A stretch of 64,000 bases of DNA from Acidimicrobiales bacterium (GCA_016794585.1 JAEUJM010000013.1:124001-188000), one strand, 5' to 3'. Shown: positions 18,714 to 27,538, counted from the first letter of the stretch. Numbers and translations are program-made. Notes: generated by a model from the sequence alone, not told the origin.

Positions 18714-18726
18714 TAGGTTGGCGCTC
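18714..18726 (+). promoter_or_regulatory. -10 box for the first ABC operon (leaderless)
   Basis: TAGGTT (18714-18719) lies seven bases before the ATG at 18727, with no ribosome-binding site between. It is the likely promoter for the four-gene ABC cluster up to 22412. Confidence 0.4.
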
Positions 18727-19680
18727 ATGGTCGCGCCGGATGCCTCCGCCGTGACGGCGGAGGCGGGTGCCGTCGCCGCCGGCGAGGGGGTGGTCAAGCG
18801 CTTCGGCACCACGACGGCGCTGTCGTCGGCCACCTTCGGGATCGGCCACGGCGTGACCGGTTTGCTCGGCCCCAACGGGGCCGGCAAGACCACCCTCATC
18901 GGCCTCCTGCTCGGCCTCCACCGCGCCGACGCCGGCCGGGTCAGCGTCCTCGGACTCGACCCCGGACGGCTCGGCACGGCGGTCCGCGAGCGGGTCGGCT
19001 ACGCGCCCGAGCACCACCGCCTGCCGCCGGACGTGAAGGCACAGGACTTCGTCCGCCACTTGTGCGAGGTGCACGGCCTGCCCACGCGGGAGGCCGCCGC
19101 CAGGGCCAGCGACGCCCTCTGGCAGGTGGGCCTCGGCGAGGAGCGGTTCCGGCCGCTCGGCACCCTGTCCACCGGGCAACGCCAACGGGTGAAGATGGCG
19201 CAGGCCGTGGCCCACGACCCCGCGCTCGTGCTGCTCGACGAGCCCACGGACGGCCTCGACCCCGTCCAACGCGACCAGATGCTCGCCCTCATCCGACGGG
19301 TGTCCGACGAGTTCGGCATCGACGTCATCCTCTCGTCGCACCTCCTCGACGAGGTCGAGCGGATCTGCGACGCGGCGGTGATCCTGAGCGGTGGCACCGT
19401 CGTCGCCGCGGGGTCACTCGACGAGCTGCGAGGGGACAGCGAGGGCCTCGTGGTGGAGCTGACCGAGGGTGCCGAGCCGTTCGCCGCGTGGCTCCGCCAG
19501 GCCGGGTGCGACATCGCCCCCGATGGGCACCGGCTGGTCGTGACGCGGGGCCGCGCCGCGGTCGACCACGACCTCGCCGACCTGGTGCGGGACGCGGCGG
19601 CCGCGAGCGGGGCCCACCTGCGGCGACTCGTGCCCCAGACGGTCACCCTCGAAGAGGTCTTCCTGGACGTGTCCGCATGA
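18727..19680 (+). CDS. ABC transporter ATP-binding protein (CcmA/DrrA type)
   Basis: The 317-residue ATPase has Walker A GPNGAGKTT, signature motif LSTGQRQR, Walker B LVLLDEPTDGLD, and the H-loop SSHLLDEVE. A C-terminal extension of nearly 100 residues after the ATPase core ends in VTLEEVFLDVSA, typical of DrrA/CcmA-type exporter ATPases. The next gene, its permease, overlaps its stop by four bases (ATGA). This predicts an ABC-2 type exporter. The substrate is unknown. Confidence 0.93.
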   Translation: MVAPDASAVTAEAGAVAAGEGVVKRFGTTTALSSATFGIGHGVTGLLGPNGAGKTTLIGLLLGLHRADAGRVSVLGLDPGRLGTAVRERVGYAPEHHRLPPDVKAQDFVRHLCEVHGLPTREAAARASDALWQVGLGEERFRPLGTLSTGQRQRVKMAQAVAHDPALVLLDEPTDGLDPVQRDQMLALIRRVSDEFGIDVILSSHLLDEVERICDAAVILSGGTVVAAGSLDELRGDSEGLVVELTEGAEPFAAWLRQAGCDIAPDGHRLVVTRGRAAVDHDLADLVRDAAAASGAHLRRLVPQTVTLEEVFLDVSA

Positions 19681-20567
19681 GTGCGCGCGACGCGGGCGGG
19701 GCCCGCATCCTCGAAGGTGGCTACCGCCGCTACGACGGCGAGCGCTCGGGTTCCGCCGGAGCGATCGAGAGCGTGGCCGTCCACACCACCCAGCGCGCCC
19801 TCGGCCTGCGCCGGGCGGCGCGCTTCAAGATCCTGCCGATCCTCGCCTGTGCCCTGGCTTACGTCCCGGCCATCGTCTACGCCGGTCTCGCCGTGCTGAT
19901 CCCCGACGAGCTCGGACGCAACCAGATCCTGCCGACCTACGCCGAGTACTACTTCTTCATCACCGCGGCCATCGTGGTCTTCACCGCGTTCGTGGCCCCG
20001 GAAGTGCTGTGCACGGACCGGCGCACCGGCATGCTCGGGCTCTATCTGGCGTCACCGCTCACGCGGACGACCTACCTCGCCGCGAAGGCGGCCGCGGTCC
20101 TGGGGGTGCTCGCCATCGTCACGTTGGGCCCGCCGCTGTTCCTGCTGGTGGCCTATGTGCTCGTGGGGAGCGGCCCGGACGGCCCGGCCGACGTCGCCCT
20201 GTTCGGCCTGCGCATCCTCCTCGCCGGCGCGCTGCTCTCGGCCTTCTTCGGTTCGCTCTCGATGGCGGTGTCGAGCATCACCGACCGCAAGGCGGCCGCC
20301 TCCGCGGCCATCGTCCTGCTGCTCCTGCTGTCGGCCGCGGTGGCCGGGACCCTGGTCGAGGCCGCCGGCGCGTCCCACCTGCTCATGCTGGCCGATCTCT
20401 TCGGGCTTCCCTTCGAAGCGGTCGTCCGTATCTTCGGCGAGCCCTCGCAGAACCCGTCCATGGACGACATCGCCAGTGCTGCGGTGATCGCGGCGGCCGT
20501 CGGCTGGACGCTGGTGGCCTCCAGCATCGTCTGGCTCCGCTACCGGGCCCTCGAGGTGACGCGATGA
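19677..20567 (+). CDS. ABC-2 type permease
   Basis: The 296-residue membrane protein has six hydrophobic segments, starting at about residue 45 (ILPILACALAYVPAIVYAGLAVL). It has the ABC-2 feature CTDRRTGMLGLYLASPLTRTTYLAAK between helices 2 and 3. The N-terminal GGYRRYDGERSG motif is found in permeases of this bacterial subfamily. It overlaps both neighbours by four bases and should pair with the preceding ATPase. Confidence 0.88.
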   Translation: MSARDAGGARILEGGYRRYDGERSGSAGAIESVAVHTTQRALGLRRAARFKILPILACALAYVPAIVYAGLAVLIPDELGRNQILPTYAEYYFFITAAIVVFTAFVAPEVLCTDRRTGMLGLYLASPLTRTTYLAAKAAAVLGVLAIVTLGPPLFLLVAYVLVGSGPDGPADVALFGLRILLAGALLSAFFGSLSMAVSSITDRKAAASAAIVLLLLLSAAVAGTLVEAAGASHLLMLADLFGLPFEAVVRIFGEPSQNPSMDDIASAAVIAAAVGWTLVASSIVWLRYRALEVTR

Positions 20568-21559
20568 GCGCCGGCGGCGAGGCCGCGATGCCTCCTCCTC
20601 CTCCTCCTCCTCCTCCTCCTCCTCCTCCCGCGCCACCCGCCGCGGCGCCGCCGCTGCGGCTGGTCGGCGCGTCGAAGTGGTTCGGCGACGTGGTGGCGGT
20701 GTCCGACGTCTCGTGCACCGTCGGCCCCGGGGTCACCGCGTTGTTGGGGCCCAACGGGGCGGGGAAGTCGACGGTGCTGCGGCTCCTCTGCGGGCTCACC
20801 CCGCCGTCGCGCGGCGAGGTCCAGATCTTCGGGGCCGACCCCCGCGCCGACCTCGGGCTGTTCGGTCTCATCGGGCTCGTCCCCCAGCAGGAGTCCGTGT
20901 TCGAGTTCCAGCGGGCCCTCGAGTTCGTGCGCTTCTCGGCCGTGCTCCAGGGCGTCCCCGACGCCGACGCCGCCGCCCGTCGGGCCCTCGCCGTGGTCGA
21001 CCTCGATCCCGGTCTCGCCCGGAAGGTGGGAGCGTTCTCCAAGGGCATGCGCCAGCGGGTCAAGGTGGCAGCCGCACTCGTGCACGACCCGCCCATCGTG
21101 ATCCTCGACGAGCCCCTGACCGGGCTCGACCCCCGACAGCGCATCGCCATGATCGAGCTCCTCCAGCGCCTCGGCGACGAGGGCCGGTGCGTGCTGGCAT
21201 CGAGTCACGTGCTGGACGAGGTCGAACGCTTCGGCTCGCGGGTGCTCGTGATCGCCCGCGGTCGCCTGGTGGCCGAGGGCGACTTCCACGCCATCCGGGC
21301 ACTGATGGACGACCGCCCGCACCGGATCCGGGTGCGCACGGACGACCCTCGGGGCCTCGCCACGGGTCTGATCGCCGCTGGTGCAGCCGTCGGCGTGCGC
21401 CTCGACGCCGGCGCGGTGATCGTCGACACCGACGACGTGGCGACCTTCCGGCGGGTCATCGCCCCCGTCGCCCGCCAGGCGGGGGCCCGCCTCGAGGAGG
21501 TCGCCCCCCTCGACGACGACCTGGAATCGGTGTTCCGCTACCTGGTGGGCACGACGTGA
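20564..21559 (+). CDS. ABC transporter ATP-binding protein with N-terminal polyproline run
   Basis: The 331-residue ATPase has Walker A GPNGAGKST, a KGMRQRVK signature in place of the usual LSGGQ, Walker B IVILDEPLTGLD, and the H-loop SSHVLDEVE. It is preceded by about 35 residues holding 13 consecutive prolines (residues 10-22) encoded by a CCT microsatellite. An ATG just before the run (20588) could be an alternative start. Thirteen prolines would stall ribosomes and need EF-P. It forms the second ATPase-permease pair with the following gene. Confidence 0.92.
   Translation: MSAGGEAAMPPPPPPPPPPPPPAPPAAAPPLRLVGASKWFGDVVAVSDVSCTVGPGVTALLGPNGAGKSTVLRLLCGLTPPSRGEVQIFGADPRADLGLFGLIGLVPQQESVFEFQRALEFVRFSAVLQGVPDADAAARRALAVVDLDPGLARKVGAFSKGMRQRVKVAAALVHDPPIVILDEPLTGLDPRQRIAMIELLQRLGDEGRCVLASSHVLDEVERFGSRVLVIARGRLVAEGDFHAIRALMDDRPHRIRVRTDDPRGLATGLIAAGAAVGVRLDAGAVIVDTDDVATFRRVIAPVARQAGARLEEVAPLDDDLESVFRYLVGTT
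20591..20626 (+). repeat. (CCT)12 microsatellite
   Basis: Twelve uninterrupted CCT triplets are followed by CCC and encode a proline run near the start of the ABC ATPase. Slippage would change length by whole residues and keep the frame. Confidence 0.95.
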
Positions 21560-21632
21560 CCCCGAGCCGCGCCGACGGCGCCGACCGAGACGCCCGAGCG
21601 GCCCGGAGCGGGACCGGCCCGGAGCGGGAGCC

Positions 21633-22412
21633 ATGAGCGCCGAGCCGGCCTCCGAGCGGGCGCCCGGCCGGCCGCCCGTGGCGCCGACCGTGCGATCGGT
21701 GTCGGTGTTCCCCGCCATCTACCGCGTGCTGCTCACCAGCCAGGTGACCCTCGCACGCGTGCTCGCGCTCGGCGCGCTGGGTGTGGCCGCGATCCTGGTG
21801 GCGTGGGCCATCGGCCAGTCCGACCCGGTGGACGCCACCGCGACCGGCGCCCGCTTCGTGAACGTGTTCGGCCTCTCGCTCACCGTCCCCGTGACCGCGC
21901 TCGTGTTCGCCAGCGCCGCCCTCGGCGACCTCACCGACGACGGCACCCTGGTGTACCTGTGGCTGCGTCCGGTGCGCCGGGCCACCGTCGTCCTGGCGGC
22001 CTTCGCCGCGGCCCTCACGGTCACCATTCCCCTGGTCGTCGTCCCCCTCGTGATCGCGGCGTCGCTCACCGGCGGGGGAGCGGACCTGGTGAAGGGGACC
22101 GCCCTCGCCGCCGCGCTCGGCGCAGTCGCCTACGCCGGCCTGTTCACGGCGCTGGGGCTCCGGGTGCGTCGGGCCCTGATCTGGGGGCTGCTCTACATCT
22201 TCATCTGGGAGGGCTTCGTGGCGCGGGGTGGCGACAACGCCGCCCGGCTGGCGGTCCGGTCGGTCACGGCGACGATCCTTCAGGCGTGGTCGGGCACCGA
22301 GCTGCGCCTCGGCGTGCTGGCGACGGGCACCGCCTATCTGGCGCCCTTCGTGGTGGCTGCCCTCGCGCTCGGCTACGCCACCTGGCGGCTCGACCGCCAG
22401 GACGTTGACTGA
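21633..22412 (+). CDS. ABC-2 type permease
   Basis: The 259-residue membrane protein has six predicted helices, from about residue 37 to the C-terminus. The motif DGTLVYLWLRPVRRATVVLA between helices 2 and 3 matches the coupling region of ABC-2 permeases. It lies 73 bases after the second ATPase with no terminator between. With 20564-21559 it would form a second exporter. The two pairs are similar in order, which suggests an old duplication or a four-part heteromeric exporter. Confidence 0.85.
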   Translation: MSAEPASERAPGRPPVAPTVRSVSVFPAIYRVLLTSQVTLARVLALGALGVAAILVAWAIGQSDPVDATATGARFVNVFGLSLTVPVTALVFASAALGDLTDDGTLVYLWLRPVRRATVVLAAFAAALTVTIPLVVVPLVIAASLTGGGADLVKGTALAAALGAVAYAGLFTALGLRVRRALIWGLLYIFIWEGFVARGGDNAARLAVRSVTATILQAWSGTELRLGVLATGTAYLAPFVVAALALGYATWRLDRQDVD

Positions 22413-22421
22413 ACCGGGCGG

Positions 22422-23804
22422 TCAGACCGGGACGGGGACGTCCTGCATGCCGTCGAGCAGGTCGCCCATCACCTCCTCGAGGAACTGCACCACCTCGGGG
22501 GTGGCTCCGCCCGGCACGCCGCCGTAGATCGCCCCGGACAACGGCTGGTCGGTGGGCGGGTTCTTGGCGTAGGCGACACCCTCGGTGAGGTCCGCAGCGA
22601 AGGCGTCGACCACGCCGGGCTGCGTCTGGGGGCGCGTGACGCACATGTGGATCGCGTTCGGGTACTGCTGGCCGTTGAAGCGCCACCCCTTCTGCGACAT
22701 CGAGTCGTTGACGTGGTAGATGTCGAACTCGTCGGAGCGGAACGAGAAGCACCAGGTGGGCGCGCCCATGACGAGCAGCTCGGGATGGGAGCGCACGGCG
22801 TCCTGCATGGCGAACGAGGTGTCGAAGATCGAACGGGCGTAGCGCAGGTAGCCCTCGCGGCCGAGGCTCACCATGGACGCCCAGGTGGCGGCGATGAGGC
22901 CACCTGACCGACTGCCCGCCATGCCCGGGGACATGTACTTGCCCCCGACCCACTCGGGGGTCATGAAGTAGGCGTGCTGGCGCAGGGCCTTCGTCCGGTA
23001 GGACAGCACCGAGGTGCCCTTCAGGCCGTAGCCGTACTTGTGGGTGTCGGCCGAGATGGTGGTGACGCCGGGCAGGCGGAAGTCGAACATCGGGATGTCG
23101 ATGCCGAGCTGTTGGCCCCACGGGAGGATGAAGCCGCCGAGGCACCCGTCGACGTGCAGGCCGATGCCGCGCTCGAGGGCGAGGTCGGAGAGCGCGGCGA
23201 TGTCGTCGATGGTGCCGTAGGGGTAGTTGCCGGCTGAACCGACGAGGGCGACGGTGTTGGCGTCGATGTGGTCGGCCACCCAACCCACGTCGACCAGCGT
23301 GGTCTCGGGGTCGATGGGGGCCTTGCGCACCTCCATGCCGAACAGGTGGCCCGCCTTGTCGAAGGCGGGGTGGGCCGTGGTGGGCATGATGAAGTTCGGC
23401 GCGGTGATGCCCCGGTCGGCTCTGGCCTGGTCGCGGTAGACCAGCATCGCGGTGAGGATCGAGTCGGTGCCGCCCCCGGTGATGGAGCCGCAGGGGTCCT
23501 CGGCCGCCTCGCCGTGGAAGAGGTCGAGGGTCATGGCGGTGATCTCGGCCTCGAACTTGGTGATGCTCGGGCAGATGTCGCGCTGCAGCGCGTTGACGTG
23601 GGAGAAGGCTGCGAACACCTGGTTCAGGAACGCGTAGTGCTCGACGTCCCCGCAGTACATCGTCCCGGAGCAGTGACCCTGGTTCCACGACCGGTCCTCC
23701 TGCTCGCCCATCCACCGGACGTCGGCGAGGATCTCGTCACGAGGGCGGCCGTGCTCGGGCAGGCCGCGGATGATGTCGAAGCGGTCCTCGTACGGGTAGC
23801 TCAT
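22422..23804 (-). CDS. PLP-dependent lyase, sphingosine-1-phosphate lyase-like (group II decarboxylase fold)
   Basis: The 460-residue enzyme has the group II decarboxylase fold. The Schiff-base lysine is K256 in SADTHKYGYGLKGTSVL, which resembles sphingosine-1-phosphate lyase rather than glutamate decarboxylase. Other landmarks are GSITGGGTDSILTAMLVYRD (PLP phosphate binding) and HVDGCLGGFILPW. S1P lyase splits phosphorylated sphingoid bases into a fatty aldehyde and phosphoethanolamine. There is no transmembrane anchor, as in other bacterial soluble homologues. An amino-acid decarboxylase or aldolase activity cannot be excluded. Confidence 0.8.
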   Translation of the reverse strand: MSYPYEDRFDIIRGLPEHGRPRDEILADVRWMGEQEDRSWNQGHCSGTMYCGDVEHYAFLNQVFAAFSHVNALQRDICPSITKFEAEITAMTLDLFHGEAAEDPCGSITGGGTDSILTAMLVYRDQARADRGITAPNFIMPTTAHPAFDKAGHLFGMEVRKAPIDPETTLVDVGWVADHIDANTVALVGSAGNYPYGTIDDIAALSDLALERGIGLHVDGCLGGFILPWGQQLGIDIPMFDFRLPGVTTISADTHKYGYGLKGTSVLSYRTKALRQHAYFMTPEWVGGKYMSPGMAGSRSGGLIAATWASMVSLGREGYLRYARSIFDTSFAMQDAVRSHPELLVMGAPTWCFSFRSDEFDIYHVNDSMSQKGWRFNGQQYPNAIHMCVTRPQTQPGVVDAFAADLTEGVAYAKNPPTDQPLSGAIYGGVPGGATPEVVQFLEEVMGDLLDGMQDVPVPV

Positions 23805-23916
23805 GGCGGCGACGCTACCGCAGGCGACGGACCGGCCCCGGGGTCGCCGACGCGCCCCGCCCATCGTTGGCAGGATCTGTGGGAGCCCCGTCATTGCTGC
23901 CAGATCGAGGTGACCG

Positions 23917-23928
23917 TACGGTGTCGGG
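23917..23928 (+). promoter_or_regulatory. -10 box for the GlxA-type regulator (leaderless)
   Basis: TACGGT (23917-23922) is followed by six bases and the GTG at 23929. The hexamer and spacing are the same as at 8379 and 3704. Confidence 0.45.
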
Positions 23929-24900
23929 GTGGAGCCCCGCCCCGTCGTCATCGTCGCTTTCCCCGAGGTGCAGGGGCTCGACGTCACGGGGCCCTTCGAC
24001 GTGTTCTCGGGCGCCAACGACGCACTCGGCACCGAGGCGTACGAGGTCACGCTGGCCGCAGCCGCTCCCGGTCCCGTTCGGACCACCAGTGGCATGGCCG
24101 TGGTGGCCGAGCGCCACCTGGCCGAGCCCTTCGAGGTCGACACCCTCCTCGTCCCCGGTGGCCGCGGAGTCCACGCCGCCCGCCTCGAACCGGCCACGCT
24201 CGACGCGGTCGCCCGCCACGCTCGGGCCGCCCGGCGGGTGGCGTCGGTGTGCACGGGCACCTTCCTGCTGGCCTCCGCAGGCGTCCTCCGCGAGGGGCCG
24301 GTGACCACGCACTGGGCCCACGCCGACCGCCTCGCCGACGAGTTCCCCGGCCTGGTCGTGGAGCGGGACCCCCTCTGGGTCCGCAACGGCCGCTGCTGGA
24401 CCTCCGCCGGAGTGACCGCCGGCATCGACCTCGCCCTCGCGCTGGTCGAGGACGACCACGGCGCCGAGGTGGCGCAGCTCATCGCCCGGCACCTCGTCAT
24501 GTTCCTGCGCCGTCCCGGCGGCCAGAGCCAGTTCGCCACCGCGGTCTGGGCACCCGCCGCCGACCCTGGGCCCATCCGCGCCGCGCAGGACCACATCCAC
24601 GCCCACCCGGACGCCGACCTGTCGGTCGATCGCCTTGCGGCCCTCGTCGCCCTCAGCCCCCGCCACTTCCAGCGTGAGTTCGTGCGCCGGGTGGGGGAGA
24701 CCCCGGGCCGCTACGTCGAGCGCGTGCGGGTCGAGGCCGCCCGCCAGGCCCTGGAGGCCTCGCCCGAGGTACCGGTGAGCGCGGTCGCCGAGCGGTCCGG
24801 CTTCGGCAGCGCCGAGACCCTGCGGCGGTCGTTCGTGCGCCACGTCGGGGTGCCGCCCGACCACTACCGCCGGCGCTTCGCCACCGCTCCCACCCCCTGA
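23929..24900 (+). CDS. GlxA family transcriptional regulator (DJ-1/PfpI + AraC HTH)
   Basis: The 323-residue protein has an N-terminal DJ-1/PfpI domain (about 5-170) with LLVPGGRG and the nucleophile-elbow SVCTGTFLLA cysteine. The C-terminal AraC-type double helix-turn-helix (about 220-318) reads LSVDRLAALVALSPRHFQREFVRRVGETPGRYVERVRVEAARQ. GlxA-like regulators sense small molecules and activate nearby catabolic genes. The next gene, a lone DJ-1/PfpI protein, lies 63 bases downstream and is the obvious candidate target or partner. Confidence 0.92.
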   Translation: MEPRPVVIVAFPEVQGLDVTGPFDVFSGANDALGTEAYEVTLAAAAPGPVRTTSGMAVVAERHLAEPFEVDTLLVPGGRGVHAARLEPATLDAVARHARAARRVASVCTGTFLLASAGVLREGPVTTHWAHADRLADEFPGLVVERDPLWVRNGRCWTSAGVTAGIDLALALVEDDHGAEVAQLIARHLVMFLRRPGGQSQFATAVWAPAADPGPIRAAQDHIHAHPDADLSVDRLAALVALSPRHFQREFVRRVGETPGRYVERVRVEAARQALEASPEVPVSAVAERSGFGSAETLRRSFVRHVGVPPDHYRRRFATAPTP

Positions 24901-24908
24901 ACCGCGGC

Positions 24909-24950
24909 CCGACCCACCCACCAGCCGACCCACCCACCAGCCGACCCACC
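24909..24950 (+). repeat. 16-base tandem repeat, 2.6 copies
   Basis: The unit CCGACCCACCCACCAG occurs at 24909-24924 and 24925-24940, with a partial third copy to 24950. It fills the spacer between the regulator stop and the GAAAGG ribosome-binding site (24951-24956) of the next gene. Confidence 0.85.
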
Positions 24951-24963
24951 GAAAGGCACCACC

Positions 24964-25602
24964 GTGCAGATCGCCATCCCCCTCTTCGCGCAGTTCACCG
25001 CCCTCGACGGGATCGGTCCCTACGAGGTGCTCCAGCGCATCCCCGAGTTCGACATCACGTTCGTCGGCCATGAGCGGGGAGAGGTCCGGAGCGAGAACGG
25101 CTTCCTCGGCGTCACCGTCGACGCCACCTTCGAGGAGCTGCCCGAGCCGGACGTGGTGGTCTTCCCCGGTGGCGTCGGCACCCGGCCCCTCGTCCACGAC
25201 GAGCGGGTCCTCGACTGGGTGCGTCACGCCCACCAGACCACGAGGTTCACCACGTCGGTGTGCACGGGCTCGCTCGTGCTGGCGGCCGCCGGCCTGCTCG
25301 ACGGGTTGACCGCGACCACCCACTGGTCCGTGCTCGAGGAGCTCCGCTCGCTCGGAGCCGAGCCCACCTCGGACCGTGTGGTCGAGCACCTCGACCAGCG
25401 CCTCATCACCGCCGCCGGCGTGTCCTCCGGCATCGACATGGCCCTGCGCCTCGTCGAGCTGCTCGTCGACGACACCGCGGCCAAGGCGGCGCAGCTGATG
25501 ATCGAGTACGACCCGCAGCCCCCCTTCGACGCCGGCGCCCTCGACAAGGTCGACGAGGTCGTCGTGACCCGGGTGATCGAGTACGCCGCAGTACGCCAAT
25601 AG
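24964..25602 (+). CDS. DJ-1/PfpI family protein, isonitrile hydratase-like
   Basis: The 212-residue protein resembles isonitrile hydratase (InhA), a DJ-1 superfamily enzyme that converts isonitriles to N-substituted formamides. The nucleophilic cysteine would be C100 in SVCTGSLVLAAAGLL, followed by ATTHW. Near the N-terminus FTALDGIGPYEV holds the acidic residue D15 found in InhA. The GTG start follows GAAAGG at good spacing. Homologues are also annotated simply as glutamine amidotransferase-like, so the substrate is not certain. It is probably co-transcribed with the GlxA-type gene. Confidence 0.78.
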   Translation: MQIAIPLFAQFTALDGIGPYEVLQRIPEFDITFVGHERGEVRSENGFLGVTVDATFEELPEPDVVVFPGGVGTRPLVHDERVLDWVRHAHQTTRFTTSVCTGSLVLAAAGLLDGLTATTHWSVLEELRSLGAEPTSDRVVEHLDQRLITAAGVSSGIDMALRLVELLVDDTAAKAAQLMIEYDPQPPFDAGALDKVDEVVVTRVIEYAAVRQ

Positions 25603-25733
25603 CACCTTCGTCGGGCGCCGTCACGTCACCGGCGGGTCAGCTCCGCGAGAGCGGGCGGACATCAGAACGTCACCGACGTAACCGAGAGGTTGCTGCAGGT
25701 TGTCGGCCCGGAGGGTGCTACGTTGCCGCGCGA

Positions 25734-25779
25734 CTGAGGGACCGCCCCGGGAGGGAAAGCCGGGTCCGGCGCTCCTCAG
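25734..25779 (+). promoter_or_regulatory. Inverted repeat in the leader of the ABC importer operon
   Basis: CTGAGG (25734-25739) pairs with CCTCAG (25774-25779). Inside, CCCGG (25746-25750) pairs with CCGGG (25760-25764) around GAGGGAAAG. The nested stems lie 32 bases before the lipoprotein start, after a gene-free 209-base stretch. The structure could be a terminator for the preceding gene or a leader element. I do not recognise a riboswitch class. Confidence 0.4.
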
Positions 25780-25811
25780 GACCACAGCTACCGACCCACA
25801 AGGGGGGTCCC

Positions 25812-27512
25812 GTGACCCGTAAGACATTGGCAGGCCGCCTACTGGCGCTGCTCGTCGCCCTGATGCTCGTCGCCGCCGCATGCGGCAGCGACAGCGACAG
25901 CGGAGACGACGCCAGCAGCGACACGACGGCGGGTGAGTCCTCGGACGACACCGCCGCACCCGACACCCAGGCCGGAGGCGAGTTCGTCGACCTCGGCACG
26001 TTCGTGGGCGATCCGCCGGAGCACATCGATCCGGCGCTGAACGTGACCCTTGACGCGTACCAGGTGATCAGCGCCCTCTACGACGGGCTCACCGACATCG
26101 ACGCGAGCGACCCGGCCAACCCGGTCATCGTGCCCGACGTCGCCGAGTCCTACGAGGTCAACGACGACGCCACGGTGTGGACCTTCAAGATCCGCGAGGG
26201 CGAGGTGTTCTCGAACGGCGAGGAGATCACGCCGACCACGTTCGTCGACTCGTGGAACCGCGCCGCGCAGCTCGCCGGTGACTACAGCTACCTGATGGGC
26301 TTCATCGAGGGCGGCATCGAGGTCGTCGAAGGCGACGCCGAGGAGATCTCCGGCGTCGTGGCCGACGACGACGCGATGACCCTCGAGGTCACGCTCTCCG
26401 AGCCCTACTCCAACTTCGATGCGGTCGCCGGCTTCCAGCTGTTCTTCCCGATGCCGTCCGAGGCCATGGGCCCGGACGCCGCGGACTACGAGAACGGCGT
26501 GATGGTCGGCAACGGCCCGTTCGGGATGGCCGAGCCCCGCACCGACGAGCAGATCGTGCTCACCAAGAACGATCAGTGGGACGGGAACTTCGAAGGCGAG
26601 ACCTTCCCCGACCGGCTCGACCAGATCACCTTCGTGACCACGGCCGACCCGGACACCGCCTACAACTCGTTCGAGGCCGGTGAGGGCGACGACGCCAACA
26701 TCCCGCCCGCCCGCACCACGGAGGCGCAGGAGAACTACGGCACCACGCTCGACGTGCCGATCCTCGGCTCCTACCACTTCAACTTCAACCTCGAGGACCC
26801 GACGGTCGGCGGCGAGGAGAACCTGCTGTTCCGCCAGGCCGTCTCGCAGGCCATCGACCGTGAGGAGATCAACGAGGCCGTCTACAGCGGCAGCCGCACG
26901 ACCTCCACGGGCGTCACCCCCGAGGGCATCCCCGGCTTCCAGGCCGACCTCTGCGACTACTGCTCCTACGATCCCGAGGCCGCCGAGGCGGCGTTCAACG
27001 AGTGGACCGACGCGGGCAACGAGCAGAGCGAGCCGATGCCCATCCAGTTCAACCGTGACGCCGGCCACGAGCCCGTGGCCCAGATCATGGTGGACAACCT
27101 CGCCGCCATCGGCATCGAGGCCGTCGCCGAGCCGATGGACTCCGAGACCTACTTCTCGGACCTCGCCGAGGGCGCGTGCGTCTTCTGCCGGGCCGGCTGG
27201 TTCGCCGACTACCCGACGTACGACAACTTCATGTACGACCTGTTCCACTCCGACTCGCTCGGCGGGAACAACTACGGGTTCGACAACGAGGAGTTCGACT
27301 CCCTCGTCGACGAGGCCAAGGCCACGACGGACAAGGACGCCCAGGCGGACCTGTTCGTGCAGGCCGAGCAGATCCTGCTCAACGACGCGATCGGCGTGGT
27401 GCCCATCAACTGGTACCGCGGCGATTACGCCTACGGCAACGACGTCGCCGTGTTCCCGCAGAGCAACTTCGGTCTGATCGCCTGGGAGCAGGTGGCCTTC
27501 GCGGCCGAGTAG
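25812..27512 (+). CDS. ABC oligopeptide-type substrate-binding lipoprotein
   Basis: The 566-residue protein is a family 5 extracellular solute-binding protein (OppA/DppA type). It begins with a lipoprotein signal (LVAAAC, lipid-modified Cys near residue 22) and an acidic, serine/threonine-rich linker. The mature domain has YEVNDDATVWTFKIREGEVFSNG and later FRQAVSQAIDREEI, both family signatures. It would capture peptides or a similar solute outside the membrane. Two CxxC pairs (CDYCSYD and CVFC), present in the C-terminal half, are unusual for the family and may form disulfides. The GTG follows AGGGGGG. Confidence 0.92.
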   Translation: MTRKTLAGRLLALLVALMLVAAACGSDSDSGDDASSDTTAGESSDDTAAPDTQAGGEFVDLGTFVGDPPEHIDPALNVTLDAYQVISALYDGLTDIDASDPANPVIVPDVAESYEVNDDATVWTFKIREGEVFSNGEEITPTTFVDSWNRAAQLAGDYSYLMGFIEGGIEVVEGDAEEISGVVADDDAMTLEVTLSEPYSNFDAVAGFQLFFPMPSEAMGPDAADYENGVMVGNGPFGMAEPRTDEQIVLTKNDQWDGNFEGETFPDRLDQITFVTTADPDTAYNSFEAGEGDDANIPPARTTEAQENYGTTLDVPILGSYHFNFNLEDPTVGGEENLLFRQAVSQAIDREEINEAVYSGSRTTSTGVTPEGIPGFQADLCDYCSYDPEAAEAAFNEWTDAGNEQSEPMPIQFNRDAGHEPVAQIMVDNLAAIGIEAVAEPMDSETYFSDLAEGACVFCRAGWFADYPTYDNFMYDLFHSDSLGGNNYGFDNEEFDSLVDEAKATTDKDAQADLFVQAEQILLNDAIGVVPINWYRGDYAYGNDVAVFPQSNFGLIAWEQVAFAAE

Positions 27513-27538
27513 TCCTGCTCGCTTGATCCCGGAGTAAC

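Noticed and set aside
20591..20626. CCT array as a CRISPR or phase-variable frameshift switch
   Set aside because: The unit is a triplet within a coding frame, so slippage keeps the frame. There are no spacers.
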